Below, in pieces: positions 21,558-33,300 of a stretch of 64,000 bases of DNA (the first letter of the stretch is position 1; every line of letters begins with the position of its first letter). A model generated the notes under the pieces. It was not told where the DNA came from. It worked only from the letters and a program-made list of their open reading frames with translations, and made no database searches. The stretch spans positions 682,001-746,000 of the forward strand of contig JACGCN010000024.1 of the NCBI GenBank assembly GCA_014905825.1, written 5' to 3'. This DNA comes from Lyophyllum atratum (taxonomy: Eukaryota > Basidiomycota > Agaricomycetes > Agaricales > Lyophyllaceae). The translations under genes and the position numbers were made by a program.

Positions 21558-21704
21558 AGGGCGACGGGCTCTACACTCTCATCGTCAACGCGCTACTTAA
21601 CAGTATCGCTAAGGACATATTACCCTCGTTAGACATTATAGCATAGTACACCTATGACTGTAATGCACCACTCGGTATACGTGGGGTAGGGCGACGGGCT
21701 CTAC
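21558..21704 (+). repeat. 17 bp direct repeat pair in element 3' region
   Basis: AGGGCGACGGGCTCTAC occurs at 21558-21574 and again at 21688-21704, 130 bp apart, in otherwise unrelated flanks. It is partly similar to the GGCGACG core of the LTR hairpin. It could be a protein or RNA recognition site of the element. Confidence 0.6.
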
Positions 21705-21780
21705 CCTTATCTTACCACTCAACTAAGCATTTATTGTATTCTATACCCACTACCTGGAGAAGAGTGCTTGACGCACTCTT

Positions 21781-21791
21781 AAAGGGGGGTA
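21781..21791 (+). other. polypurine tract
   Basis: AAAGGGGGGTA directly before the 3' LTR, the expected primer for plus-strand DNA synthesis. Confidence 0.75.
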
Positions 21792-21960
21792 TGTAAGGGC
21801 TCCGGTGTTTGGCGACGCCTTGGGCGTCGCCGGTTAAAGCATCTACTGTAAATACGTACAAACAAGCCCCTTGTAAACTCACCTAGACGTAGCAATAACC
21901 AGAGACTGGTCAAGCTTACGACTAGCGTGAACCGCAAGGGCAACCGTAACACCCGTTACA
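21792..21960 (+). repeat. 3' LTR of gypsy element
   Basis: Identical to the 5' LTR (10734-10902) by eye over all 169 bases, implying recent insertion. Confidence 0.95.
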
Positions 21961-22424
21961 GATGCCCCTCATCTTCAGAAACCTCCATGGGGTGGCGATA
22001 AGACCATTCCGGAATTCTTGGTGCCCGATGCCCCCCCTTGTGACCCGTTCCGCGTGGATGTTTACTGCTTGGGTAACGCTATCAAAAGGAACTTTGTCGA
22101 TGTATGATTTATCCTCCTCCCAACCGCTCCATTCTGAACGTTCAAACACAGGGTTGGGAAGATTGGGCCGCGGCCAAGAAGGGCTTCGAGTTTATGCGTG
22201 AGCTCATCTCGGACATGGTGAATCAAGATCCTCAGAGGAGACCTACTATGAGCGAGGTCGTCTCTCGCTTCGATGTTCTCGTCGAAGGTCTTAACATCAG
22301 GAAGCTCCGTTCGCCGATCGTTAACGTCAAAGAATCGCCTGGCATCTTCCGTTCAATTGTTCACTGGACCAGACAACTACGCTACATGGCTCGACGTGTC
22401 CCTGCGATACCCCGGGCATCGTAG
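21961..22424 (+). pseudogene. protein kinase-like gene, 3' part, after the retrotransposon
   Basis: Continues the gene begun at 9846. It starts with the second GATGC copy and, in the same frame, encodes PPWGGDKTIPEFL, a block typical of this kinase-like family after the activation segment. Then come DVYCLGNAIK, an intron of about 50 nt (GTATGA..ACAG), and the C-lobe end (ELISDMVNQDPQRRPTMSEVV), with stop at 22424. The DPxxRPT motif matches the end of protein kinase domains. The insertion separates this half from the catalytic loop, so the locus should make no full-length kinase. Confidence 0.75.
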
Positions 22425-22505
22425 GTCATGTGGTAGAATAAGGAAACTGAATGTCAAGGATCTGGGTAACAAATAAGATAGCGCTATTATCCTGTTATTA
22501 CAGCA

Positions 22506-24298
22506 TCAGAAAGACCGCTTATTGCCCGAATACATTCCCCCGCCCAAGCCCCCGCCGAAGCCTCCACCACCACCACCCCTGCCCATCCCGAAGTTTCCAC
22601 CACCACCATAAGCCTGTCTCCGCTTATACTCCTGGAAGCCGTAGTAGCCGCCAGCGCACACGCCTGCGAAGAGGAACAGCTTGAAGAAGAGTCCGAGCCA
22701 GGTTCCCGCGTCCTCCGGGTCTGCTGACCGTGGACCGCTGAAGATGCCTCCCTTCTTTTTCTTGGGGGTGTCAGGCTGCAGGATGATGGCGGAGTAGGTT
22801 GTCACTGTGATGATGCTGGCGGGAGTAGGTTAGCGCGGGGAAAGGTGGTTGAGAGGAGGAAGTGGCTTACTCATGGGCATCGCTTACGTCGCCTGTCATG
22901 GCTGAGAACCCGAGGAAGGGGTTGGTGGGTAGGGAGACGTTCTTGAGGTGGAAGCAGTCAGACCAGTCGTCCCCTATGTGATGTGAATTCGGTAAGCCTG
23001 AATCGTGTCTGGTGAGAAGAAATACGAACAAGCTTTATGTTGGATTTTGACCTGCGGATAAGTCCAGCGGTGAATACGGAGCGAAGAAGTACGAAGAAGA
23101 TGAAACGTACATCGAGGAATTTGTCTCTGACATACGTGACCTTGAGTTTTGTCGCCACATTGGTCCGACGGAAGTTTGCCTACGAAAACGAAAGGAAATA
23201 TTAGTGAGGAGTTGATATGCTCTGGCGCAAGCCTCGTACAGAACAACCACCAATACTCGTTTCGTCCCCGTCATTACCCACGTCGTAACTCGTCTTGCCG
23301 TCGCCAAGCATAGCGTTGATGCGGGGGAACGAGTAAGCGTGGCGACCATTAGCGTAGCTAGTCATTTCAGGAGGTCAGTAATATGAATATAATTTCGAGT
23401 TCCACACCTACGTGTCCAAGAAGATACCGAGACCCTCAAAGTTGTCTGGTTTGGAAAGTCAGCTAGGGTACATGTGGATAATACAGCGGACGCACCTTGA
23501 TTACCGAACACAGGTCCTTCCTGTTTCCGCTCCTTCGTCAACCACATTGCGATCCCATCACCAAAAAGGTGGCTCGAGTCTCCAGAAACCTGAAAGCGGA
23601 TCAGACTAGTCCTTATGTGACATGGGGCAGTGAAGCGCACCTTGAATTCAACTTCAATGACGAAGTTGGAGGCGGTGAGGGCAAGACGGGACCATAGCCA
23701 TCCCTAATGGTAGTCTGAGCTTCCGTGAGCGACAAAGCACGGATTGGTACCATACCATTTGTGAGCGTCGGTTTTGAGTGAGGCGGATGTGCTTGTTCGT
23801 ATTCTGGGGATGTATCAGGTCAGTTTGTATGTCCTCTACATCGTGGAACAAACTACGCACCACGTATGCATCGGCGCCGAAGTCCCACCATCTTTCAATA
23901 GCACAGACTGGGTCAACCTTGAAGAGACTGACGATGGTGGAATCTCACCTGTTTTGCAGGTCTTGATCAATATATGGGGCATATATGGAGTGCGTGCGTA
24001 GTTGTACCGTCTGCAAGGAAGAAAATAGTCAGTCGACGTAAATATATGGTCGTGATTGACAAGAGCATAAACGCGGATACCCGCTGGGACTATAGATAGC
24101 GACAGCCTATCTCTCTCTTTCCCCCAACTTCAGCCTTATAGAACATTGCCACCCTTTCCGAATAGCAAAAGCACTCACTCTGTCAATAGTTTCATTTCCT
24201 ATCCGTAGTTTGTCTTCCTCCGCCGCACGCGCAAGCCCGAGCAGAAACCCAGAGATGATGACAGCGACCGAGAACACGCTCACGAAGCGTGACAACAT
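22506..24298 (-). CDS. L-type lectin-like cargo receptor (Emp46/47, VIP36 type)
   Basis: A membrane lectin that would bind glycoprotein cargo in the ER-Golgi path. Exon 1 from ATG 24298 encodes a signal peptide (about residues 1-25, hydrophobic, ending GLARAAEE). A long first intron of about 190 nt follows. Later exons give the lectin fold: WWDFGADAYV, HIRLTQNRRSQM, the sugar/metal-site region FGDGIAMWLTK with GPVFGNQDNFEGLGI, then LDTY and GDGKTSYD, and finally FLGFSAMTGDVSDAHE. The last exon (22805-22506) has a single membrane helix (LGLFFKLFLFAGVCAGGYYGF), a short basic cytosolic end and a glycine-rich tail. I see no classical KKXX at the end. The domain order matches family members of about 400 residues. 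Confidence 0.8.
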
Positions 24299-25026
24299 AG
24301 CGAGACTGCCTTTCGAGGGTGCGTAAGAACCAAAGCTCGGGGGATATGGGGATATAAGATAGCAGCCTGAGGGGCGCTGGGCGCTGGAGGTGAGGGGACT
24401 TGTGGATATTGCTGCAGGTCCAAATCGAATTGGGCCACGGTGTGATGGCAGTCACGTGCCTGGTAATAATTGGCCGGACGGCGCCAGACACTGACAGCGC
24501 CTCTTCCTTGTCCTTCTCGTCATCAGCTCTAAAGTGCTTGACGTTGAACGTTGAACGTTGAGCTCGTACGCATATTCGTGTCGCATTACATTCACCGCCA
24601 TACCACAGATGTATCTTCTAATTTTATCTGACATTCTTGATCATTAACCTCGAAACAAATCTCGTCTAACTTTCCATAGAGAGCTGTGGAAGATGCTGGA
24701 GAAGATAGAAGACACATCGCTAGATGAAGCTCGCCCAGATTCGAACCTTAGAGCCTCCAGGGCGTTCGAGTCTCCATCTTAAGGCGGGCTGGGCTGTGCA
24801 ATGCCGTCACAGACTGACCCATCTTTGACATTCTAGAAAATCGGATGTGACAAGTACCACTGGCACTACGCCTGATTGACGCCCGCAAAACGCACATGTA
24901 CAATTCTACAGCTTTATATCCTCATTTCTTCTTTCGTCGAAAGCAGCAGTGACCACACCGTCCGCAGGTATATAAGGCGCCTCGTCAGTCCTGCCATTGG
25001 GTCTCAATAAGAACCACAGCCAACCC
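24299..25026. other. divergent intergenic region with TATA box
   Basis: About 730 bp between the start codons of the lectin gene (minus) and the C2-like gene (plus). It holds a three-fold 7 bp tandem (GTTGAAC) near 24541 and a TATATAAG box at 24969-24976, 51-58 bp before the plus-strand start. A TTCGAAC block near 24735 looks tRNA-like but does not fold. No gene seen. Confidence 0.5.
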
Positions 25027-25845
25027 ATGTCTGAGCAGCCGCACACGACCATCCCCTCACCAACCTCAACTACATCATCCCTTGCAACATCACTAGAGTA
25101 AGTCCCTGCCTGCTTTCCTCACATTATTGCCTCTAATTCTCAGTTTACTAGGCGAGAATCCTCAAGCCCCCAGCTGTTGAACATCCAATTTCACAGTCAG
25201 TCGACCGAACCCATCACACCGATAACGCCACACTAACCCACAATCCATATATGCATAGTCGTCTCTGTCCATGGCCTACCCCTAGCCTCTTCGACCATGC
25301 TAACGCGCAACATGATCAAACGCACCGTATGCGCTACCTGCACGGGCGATCACGACGTCCAGCGCCACACCGACGCCGTCGCACAGGCTGACTCGATCTG
25401 GGACGAAAACATGGAACAGTAAATCTACGACGCCAACGTGCTGGTCCCTTCAGATAGAGCTGACACTAGACTTTGTACAGGATGGGCCCCGTCGTAGCAA
25501 ATGACAAAGTCACATTTCGGGTCGAGCAATATACGCCCTGGGCTTTGAAGCGCAGTGCTACGACGATCGCGGTGTCGAAGGAGTACAGTGTGGACGCCTT
25601 GCTCGCTCTCCAGGGGAAGCGGGGTGATAAAAAGAGTAGGTGTCTGGGAATCCGAGCGTTCCCTCGCTTGTTGTGAATGTTTTCTCCTGCTAGGCATCAG
25701 TGTCCCCTTGAGATCAGACCAGGACGCGAGTATCGACGCGACACTGTTATTACGGGTACAAGAGCCGACGACCGACTTTGTATCGAAACAATGGAGGGAG
25801 GAGGCAGAAATGTTAGAGCGTCGTGAAGTGATGAACGTACATTGA
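25027..25845 (+). CDS. small protein with C2-like beta-sandwich domain
   Basis: Five exons by eye: 25027-25097, 25152-25195, 25259-25418, 25481-25635 and 25694-25845. They are joined by introns of 54-63 nt with proper GT..AG ends and keep one frame for 193 codons. The N-terminus is Ser/Thr/Pro-rich. The next part reads LNIQFHIVSVHGLPL, then a strand pattern with a DSIWDENM motif and VTFRVEQYTP. That pattern is common in basidiomycete C2-like domains (conserved Trp-Asp-Glu after a beta hairpin). The C-terminus is a charged helix. Calcium-binding aspartates are not obvious, so lipid or protein binding without calcium is more likely. A TATA box lies about 55 bp before the start. Function unknown. 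Confidence 0.6.
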
Positions 25846-26183
25846 CCTGTGATAGAATCCGGAACGTTCGCCATGTCTTACTTGGATTGGACACTCTTTT
25901 GGGCTCTTCAAACAATGCTCTTCCGATAAATGTACCTTTGCGTTTACGAGATGGACGTCCTATCTATTTACCTTGTATTATTTTTAGTTGCCTCGACCTA
26001 CCTATGACGTCATAAATGCATTTCTGGGACAAGAATCATCCAAACCCAGCAAAGAGCAAGGAAGTCGAAGCGCAGCATGAAATTATCGAAACTACAAGCC
26101 TCTATATCCAGGCATCTGCTAACAACTTCTAACTCCTTGTACAGTTCCGGGCTATTATATGCAAACATAGACGCGCTCATGAG

Positions 26184-27159
26184 TTACGCAGGAAGCTCGA
26201 ACTTCTCTCCCTGGAGTACTCTATAATACAGAAGGCACGTTAGCAGGGTCCCGAGGAGAGTGAGGGAAATCGTACTTCGTGAAGTAGACATAGAAGAAGT
26301 CGAGGTATAAGCCCGTCTGGACGATTCCGGCGGTTACGGCAATAGGATCCACGGTGCCGTTCTCGGTGAAATATCTGAGCGACATATTAGCTCATCTTCC
26401 GTACGGGCGACGGATGCAGAAGACGCACCGGTATATCCAATTGGGAATATAGAGCGCTCGATACACGCCCAGGGCAGCCAAATAATGTGTCGTGATAGTT
26501 TCTGCCTCTCCCGTTCGTTGAAGCATGAACAGCTGCGGCAGAATCGCGACGGACTCCAGGAAAATGGAGAAGGACCAGAAGATCTCCGTAAAGTTGAACC
26601 CATAGTTGAAGATGAGGCCCAGGACGAAGCATGGGCCAAGGAGGTATTCGATGCGGAACGTGTCAATGGAGGGATCATGTGTTGGTCTGTTCAAAAAGAG
26701 CGTCAGTGTAAAACCTCAGAGATATACTGGAAGGGAGGCTGACCGGAAACGGTAGCGCATAAGGTATAGGATGTAGCAGCTGCTGCCTATGAAGAAGAGC
26801 TTCATGGAAGTGTTGTATAGGGAGATGAATCGCCACAGGACGTCGGGGTAGCGTGTCACGAAAACGGCCACATAGAGTGCTTGTGTCTTGAACGAAATGC
26901 CTAGCACGGAAATGAAATTAGACGAAAGTCAACTTGGCGAGCCCCCAGATTGCGCGGACGTTCAAGGCGTCCCGCCTTTACGCTTCTGGGCGGTTCGAAG
27001 CAATGAACGCACCTCGACATGAACGTGTTGTTTGAATTTTGTGCAACAGAATAATGATGGATGCCAAATGCGCCAAGTCACCTGCACATAACGTCAGAAC
27101 ATGGTGAAGGTGAAAATGAGGACGAGGTTGGGCGTACCAAGCAACCGGAATATATTCAT
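26184..27159 (-). CDS. ERD2: ER lumen protein-retaining receptor (KDEL/HDEL receptor)
   Basis: Returns escaped ER resident proteins from the Golgi in COPI vesicles by binding their HDEL/KDEL tails. Exon 1 (from ATG 27159) encodes MNIFRLLG. It splices after 22 codon bases to [24 protein letters not shown], the family's conserved start. Later exons give [56 protein letters not shown] and [21 protein letters not shown], and end with a short cytosolic tail (GEKFELPA). These cover all seven membrane segments. Introns are about 50-65 nt. A second ATG two codons upstream (27165) could also serve. Nothing is broken. Confidence 0.9.
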
Positions 27160-27165
27160 GGCCAT

Positions 27166-28629
27166 GCTGGGCAGAAACGCTGCGGGGGAAGAGAGGAATG
27201 GGCGGTGAAACGTGGAGTCGATGTAGACCGGCTGTCTGCAAGACACTGTCGACGTGTTGAGCAGAAAACGATGACTAAGCCTTGACTAATCCGTGCCCAC
27301 GCCTCGTTCTGTGCAAATCGTCCCTCTTCCTACAACCACCACCAACAGTCACGACCAAGGCAAGTCTCCCTTCTTACCTCTCTCTCTCTCTCGCGCAAAG
27401 ATGTTCTAGTAAAAGGGTCGACTCCCGCCCACCAACCCCAGTGGAACAGAACCACCAGCCTCGCCCCCCCTCTTGGCTCCCGAACCCCTTCAAAGTGTCT
27501 GTATTCTCTATATGCCATCACGAGCTCCCCCGTGGCGTATTGTAAGGCCGGACCAACATTCCAGACTCTTTTTTCTCATGGTTGCCATGGTCTCGATATC
27601 AACGGCCTGGCAGCAAAGGCGGAGTCTTACAAACACCCGGGGGCCGTAATCCTTGCCTTCTGGTATGGGTTATGGTCTCCTGCGTTCATCTAGCCGAGCC
27701 CTGGCAGAAAACCTCCTACTCTGTCTCGGGTGGTCTCTAGATGTGGTTTATAAATTCGGACGCACATCGGTTACGTGCCCGCTATAAGCGTCCGAGCTGG
27801 AAAACACTGCTCGTGGCGTGTGGTTACGTGCATAAAATGGCTGGAGCGGTGGCCGTTGTGAGAGGGGGGTTTGGAGGTTTTGGATGGGCTCTTTTTCTCG
27901 TTCTGGTTTGTTGGTTGGGCGCTGGAGATAGGAGATCATATCCAAGTCTGCGTCGCAGCACTGAGCGCTCCTTTTGTTTTCTTCTTTACTGCGCCGATTA
28001 GTCAGGACTTCTGCTGACGCATTTGATTTCAGGACCCGGGCATTGGACGATCGAATTTACGACTTCTTGAAGATTCGAGGGCTGGGGGATACATTGCTGT
28101 CCACCCAACGTAGATGGTTAACGATGGGTCTGTTGGGCGACTGTCCTAAAAATACATGTATGATGATCATCTTCAGTGTAATTATAGTATCTGTTTTTGA
28201 TATCCCTCCGGAGCGTTAATTCTCTGAGAGGCTTACCATCGCATTCGGTCGACTGTCGAGCATCCTAGACCATTGGAGCAACTGAATTCGCGACCTGTAT
28301 CGAGAACAGCATGACTGCTTCACGGAAAACGCAGGCGATTCGTGCCTCGACATGATTATGTTGCCAACCCAACGGTAACAAAATGAGTGACACTGACCAT
28401 GATCGAAACTGCCCACTATCTCAATGTCACTTCCCTTCAAGTCTCTTGTTCTGTAGATACTCTTTTGTTTCCATTCTTTTCTTAATTCCTTTTCTTTCCT
28501 CAGTTCGAGCTTGATCTATCAACACACTTCCTATAGCAGCGCTGCTACTCGAGGCTTAACTCAGGAGCTGAGGCTTTCTTCGCCGGGATTCTCGTGCCCA
28601 CCACATTCTTTCCATATTCTTTAACCGCC
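27166..28629. other. gene-free stretch of about 1.4 kb
   Basis: No supported gene. Short open frames on both strands show no motif or splice chain. A (CT)n run lies near 27377-27395. This is presumably the 5' flanks of the divergent ERD2 and TMEM198-like genes. Confidence 0.5.
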
Positions 28630-29927
28630 ATGGCGGCGGCCCCAGTCCGCCTCAGGCTCCACCTCTTCTTCTGGGTTCTCTTCAGCCTCCTCAGCCCGAC
28701 CGCCCTGGCATCACCGATCCTCCTCCCATTCACGATCTCTCCACCCCAGCCACATCTCGTCCCCCGCGGTAAATTCATCCTCAACAACGCCACCGGCACC
28801 CCCCAGATATTCAGCCCCGTGTCGCAGCAGATTATTCCCCAGGGCCCAGGGACGGACGGTAGCGGCGCGGACTTCTCTGCGGCCGCGCTGATATGGCTCG
28901 CGTTTTGCTTTGTGGTCGGGACGCCTATGGCGCTCGCGGGTATCCGGTGTTGGAGGGTTACCACCGGTGTAGGAATTGGGTTGTCAGCGGCCGTCTGTGG
29001 TGCGTGCCCCCCTGTTGTTTCGCAATCCCATGGCGCTCATTATCTACTCGAACCTTCAGCATGGGCTGCATTCATTAATTCGGTGAACGACATCGGTGTC
29101 CCAGACGCCATCCTTGCGGCTATCGTGCTTGCATTCTTTTTCCTTGGTTTTGTGCTCGGGCTGTTTGAAATAGGACGTGTGGGAGGCATTGCTACACTTG
29201 GTATCTCGGGGGGATTAGCTTTTGGCATTCGTATCATGATCATGAGGGAAGGTCTGTTGATACCTGGCCTCGCTGCGCATCCCGCGAACTGGGTTTTGAT
29301 CGCGCTTCTTGGTGCTCTGGGTGGTATTGCGATGGTATGGGAGAGAACACAAAGGGCTGGTATTGTGGGTGTACTTCCACTCCGGAGTATAGTATGGTAT
29401 TAACTTTTGCCTGCTTTGCGCAGTTATTTGGCTCCGCTTCTGTTGGGACTTTCCTTGTGTTCCTCGGTATCGACCTCATCGTGAATCGCCAATCCGGCAT
29501 AAGCCGTGGATTACGGTTCCTCTTCGACAGGAACGCTTCACATGTACTCGTAAGGAACCATCAATTTTGAGCGCTTTCACAAAGTAATTCAATTCATGTC
29601 CTTACCAGGATATCGTCGTAGGAGGCTACAAACCTCCCCTCTCAACCCAAATCCTCTTAATAGTCTCATTAGTCCTCACGTACGTCCAACCCCTCCACGC
29701 TCCCTGTTTTTCATCAATTAACCGCTGCTGCTACCCTTCCCAGACCTATCCTGGCATACGCTCAACACCTGGTCTTCAAACAGCCATTTTCCCGCAAGCC
29801 ACGCCCGGACTCGGAGATCGGCTTCATCGACTTCGACCCGAAGACCCGACCTGAGAGTCAGCGGCAGACGTTCCTCATTGGCCTGTGGGACGGCGCGAAG
29901 CTCAAAGCCAATCGTTTCAGCATTTGA
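28630..29927 (+). CDS. DUF4203 / TMEM198-like multi-pass membrane protein
   Basis: ATG 28630 sits in a near-ideal context (GCCGCCATGG). A signal peptide or first helix covers about residues 8-28. An N-terminal extracellular part with NAT follows, then about seven hydrophobic helices. Recognisable blocks are LIWLAFCFVVGTPMALAGI, FFFLGFVLGLFEIGRVGGIA, WVLIALLGALGGIAMV, FGSASVGTFLVFLGIDLI, RQSGISRGLRFLFDRNASH and LTPILAYAQH. The pattern matches the TM7S3/TMEM198-like domain. Four introns of about 50-65 nt keep the frame (for example 29000-29059). The C-terminal tail is charged. The stop is at 29925-29927. The molecular role of the family in fungi is not established; vertebrate TMEM198 acts in Wnt signalling. 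Confidence 0.75.
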
Positions 29928-30364
29928 AAACAAAACGTGTTCCCCTTCACTTTCGATACCTCTAACCTTATCGATATTTACTGTTTTGCGACGTGGCTGG
30001 CCGACCGACGCATGCCCGTGCATCTCGAAAACAATAACTGTATTACCATCATCTTACAACATCCTTTCCCTTTTGTATACTACATAAAGCATTGTCTTGT
30101 TACGGGGGTCACCCGTCTTTAACGAGTGCGTATATAGGTACACACCAGTGTGCAATGTAGTCTCCGGATATCAGCATAAATGTATAGCAAAGAACGGCTC
30201 GTTGATGACTTGAAGGAACGAGGTCTGTATGCGTCACTGTTACGCATTGACTCTCAGGTGCAAAAAGGCTGACCTCAGGAAATGCATGAGCACAGTGGAT
30301 CGCATATACTGAATAGGGCACACGAAGCCTATTCTACCTTGATTATATTTAATCACCGTGGAAT

Positions 30365-33300
30365 TCACCCGTCTGCCCTCTGAGTAACCTTTACCCCTAC
30401 AACTGTCGTATACACGAATAACTGGAACCCAGCTTCCACTCCTGGATTGTAAGTAGACGGGACAGCCCAATACTTTCCAGCGCTCAACGAGACCTGGGGC
30501 GTCACGACCCCAGAGATCGCGTCATTATACGCACCAGAGGTGGTGATGTGGCGCCGAAGCGACCCATCAGGGGACGCAGGAAAGACTGTTAGGTTGAGAG
30601 ATGTTGGAGTGAACGGGCGGAGGAGCTGGAGGCGGATCCTGTGGCACAGATTATTGGTGGAACAACAGGAATAAGCAACAGTGGCGCACTTGATTTGAGT
30701 TAGGGACGGGACGTCGATCTCAAATATTGGGTTCTTCGAATAACGATCCGAGGTTGACCCCCCTACAGCCGTTTTGAATTTCCTGGGGGAGAAAAGCAGA
30801 ACTGTTCAGGAATAAATCTTGTGGCTGTAGCTGACATAAATGTACCATGCGCCACGGACGACCTTCGTATACATGCCAGCACCTTCCTGAGGGATGGGTC
30901 TGATATCAAATGGCTGCGAGCTATCGACCTTCAGAGAAAACGGCCCAATATGATGTGGTTCAAAAGCTGAGAGAATTACAGTATAATCCCCAGCTGCATA
31001 TTCCTAGTGAGTCGCCAATGTATCTCGCGTGCGCCCGTACTTACGACTTATCTCCTTCCTTACTCTCGCCAGTCCGTAGCTATATGCCCCGGAGCTTGCC
31101 ATAAGCTCGCTCTCCACCAACCTACACGAAATTAGTGGAAATTTCTATGTGTGATCCATCATAAACATACTCGTCTATTCTTCCTCCCTGGGAATACGCA
31201 AGGGAGATGTTGATAGGTATGTCCCGGCTGGTCTGCAATGTGAGGGCCACTTTCGCCTTGGCTGTCCCTGACGAGGCGGAACTAGTAACCCGCGGGTGTA
31301 TTTGAAGATAGTATTGCGGGTTGAGCATGAAGGTCGGGTATGTGCAGTTTCCACCGGCGTTTTTGCTTGTCAGGACACCCTCAAGCTGGAGAGCAGAAAA
31401 GTTCAGCGATCGCGAATACAAAGACGCGGGCCAGTTGCTTCACCCTCTTTGTGAACGGAGGCGTCTGAGTTGTTTCGTCCCAGGCAATATCGAAGTCGGA
31501 CGTGGTACATGCAGTGAGAGTGAATCCAATTTCCGTTGCGCCACCGTCGTACGATGTGAAAATTGACAAGACACCAGAAGGCTGAGATGCCAGCACTCTG
31601 GTACGAATCTGCGCAACTCGTCAGTCCCAAAGGCGTTCCCATTTGTCTACGGTTGCTTACCAGAATGTGAGTGCTATTCGTGTACGTGCCCTATGACAAG
31701 AGTTCAAAACTCGTCGGCGTGTTTCGCAATTTGAAGTCTACCTACCTTGGCAGCAATCGTGGTCTGGTCAACGACATGCGAAGTACTCCGCAGCTCGTCT
31801 TCTACTTCTACTCTCAGTGAGATGAAGTCTGACGTACGGCTCGAATCCGTCACATGGCGCGTCAATAGGACCCAGATCTCCTGTTCAATTGTTGGGCTAC
31901 GCTTTCCGAACCGGAGATACATCTGCCGAGTGGAAGCTATGCAAGGTGAAGCGAAGTGAGGAGCATAAGCTGGAGGTACTAACATCGCTCATCCTGGCCC
32001 CGCCGCTTCCACATACTACACGTTATATGAGAATGGAAAGTATGGATAAAACGCGAAGTGCAGCATACCCGTGGAAAGTCAAACTGTTGGCCCATCGTGA
32101 AGGATCCCAGCTGAGATATATCCCATCGAAGACATTCAATACGTCCGACCAAGGTATCTGCAATGCTTCTGCTCACGTTAATCCTTGAAACACCCTCCTT
32201 AAAAAAGACTGGAGGACACACTAGATGGTTCTTTTGATTGATTTTCGTGGTTTGGCTTGACCCACGTGTCCAGGACGGTCAAAATCCTGGCCCCCTCTGC
32301 TTCAAGCACGTCTACGGTTTCCTGTGAGCGGTCGAGCAAAAATAGTCGGGATGCCATGCGAGTATATTTACCGATCACCGCATAGCTATGTGACGGCAGA
32401 AGCTCTATTTCCCGCCATGAAACGAGAGTGTTCGTCCCTGTGCCTAGAGTCAGGACGCAACGTCCTGGTATACAGTATGCTACATCAATATGAGTTCGCT
32501 ACGGAGAAAATGTTGTCTGACCGCTTGAAAATCCTTCCAAAATCCTGTCCCAGGATTTCTCTCGCTCGAAGCTCGATCTTCGTGAGGCGATTAAACCAAA
32601 AAAAATTATGATATATGGTAGGAGACTTACCCCTTGATCTCAATGTGCTCTGGGATCCAACCTGCGATGGCGCTGTGGGCGTTGTGAGGGGCTGCACCAT
32701 GAAACCCTGAGGGGCAGAGGTAACTTACTGGAGATCTATGCTTGAATTGCTGTAAACAGAAGCGCCGTGAGTCATAACCGGTCTAGAGCGACAGTACCAC
32801 AAACGAACGATCCAGGAAAATCATATCCCCCCAGAAGTTTCATGTACTTGAAAGAAAGAAAAGTAACACATGATACTGTAAACTCAGGGGATCCTTAAGA
32901 ATGGACGAACTCACTCCTTTCTCTAAGATACTGGGCCATAAGATTGGCCGCTGGATAGTCAAGTCGTCTTTTCCAGGCAGTACAGACATGCACATCAGAG
33001 TTCCGTCCATAGGGTGGTACGGGAGTCGGTCGTCGACAACTACTGGCATAAGCATTTTCTAAAAAAAATGGGAGAGTAGGGGCTCACCGATCTGACAGGT
33101 AGAAGGAAAACAGTGATTAACGTTTACCGATGAAACATACGAAAATACAGCCCACCCGTCTCCAGGCACCATTGAAAAGAATCTTGATATCATATCTTCC
33201 CGAGGAACGTGGTACCTCGTCGTCTGAAGTGCGTTTCGAAACATGGTTTATTGCTGCCTCAGCTAGCTTTGAATTAATGGAAAACATTTAGCGCCTTTTC

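Larger units (their letters stand above)
21376..21791 (+). other. non-coding 3' region of gypsy element
   Basis: About 415 bp between ORF3 and the 3' LTR without an open frame of note. It contains a 17 bp direct repeat (21558-21574 and 21688-21704) and ends in the polypurine tract. Confidence 0.7.
10734..21960 (+). mobile_element. complete Ty3/gypsy chromovirus-type LTR retrotransposon, 11.2 kb
   Basis: Full-length element with two identical 169 bp LTRs that begin TGTAAG and end TTACA. It has flanking 5 bp duplications, a purine-rich tract just before the 3' LTR, and the domain order gag, protease, reverse transcriptase, RNase H, integrase, chromodomain. A third ORF lies between pol and the 3' LTR. 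The gag and pol frames are intact apart from one in-frame UGA between them, so the element looks young and possibly active. No tRNA primer site with the usual TGG is visible after the 5' LTR. The element sits in the same orientation as the kinase gene it disrupts. Confidence 0.95.

Noticed and set aside
24728..24760. tRNA-like TTCGAAC block on the minus strand
   Set aside because: The five bases on each side of the putative T-loop do not pair and no acceptor stem or anticodon arm could be formed.
25425..25874. 149-codon minus-strand ORF
   Set aside because: It is antisense to the C2-like gene, whose five exons join in one frame with good splice sites.
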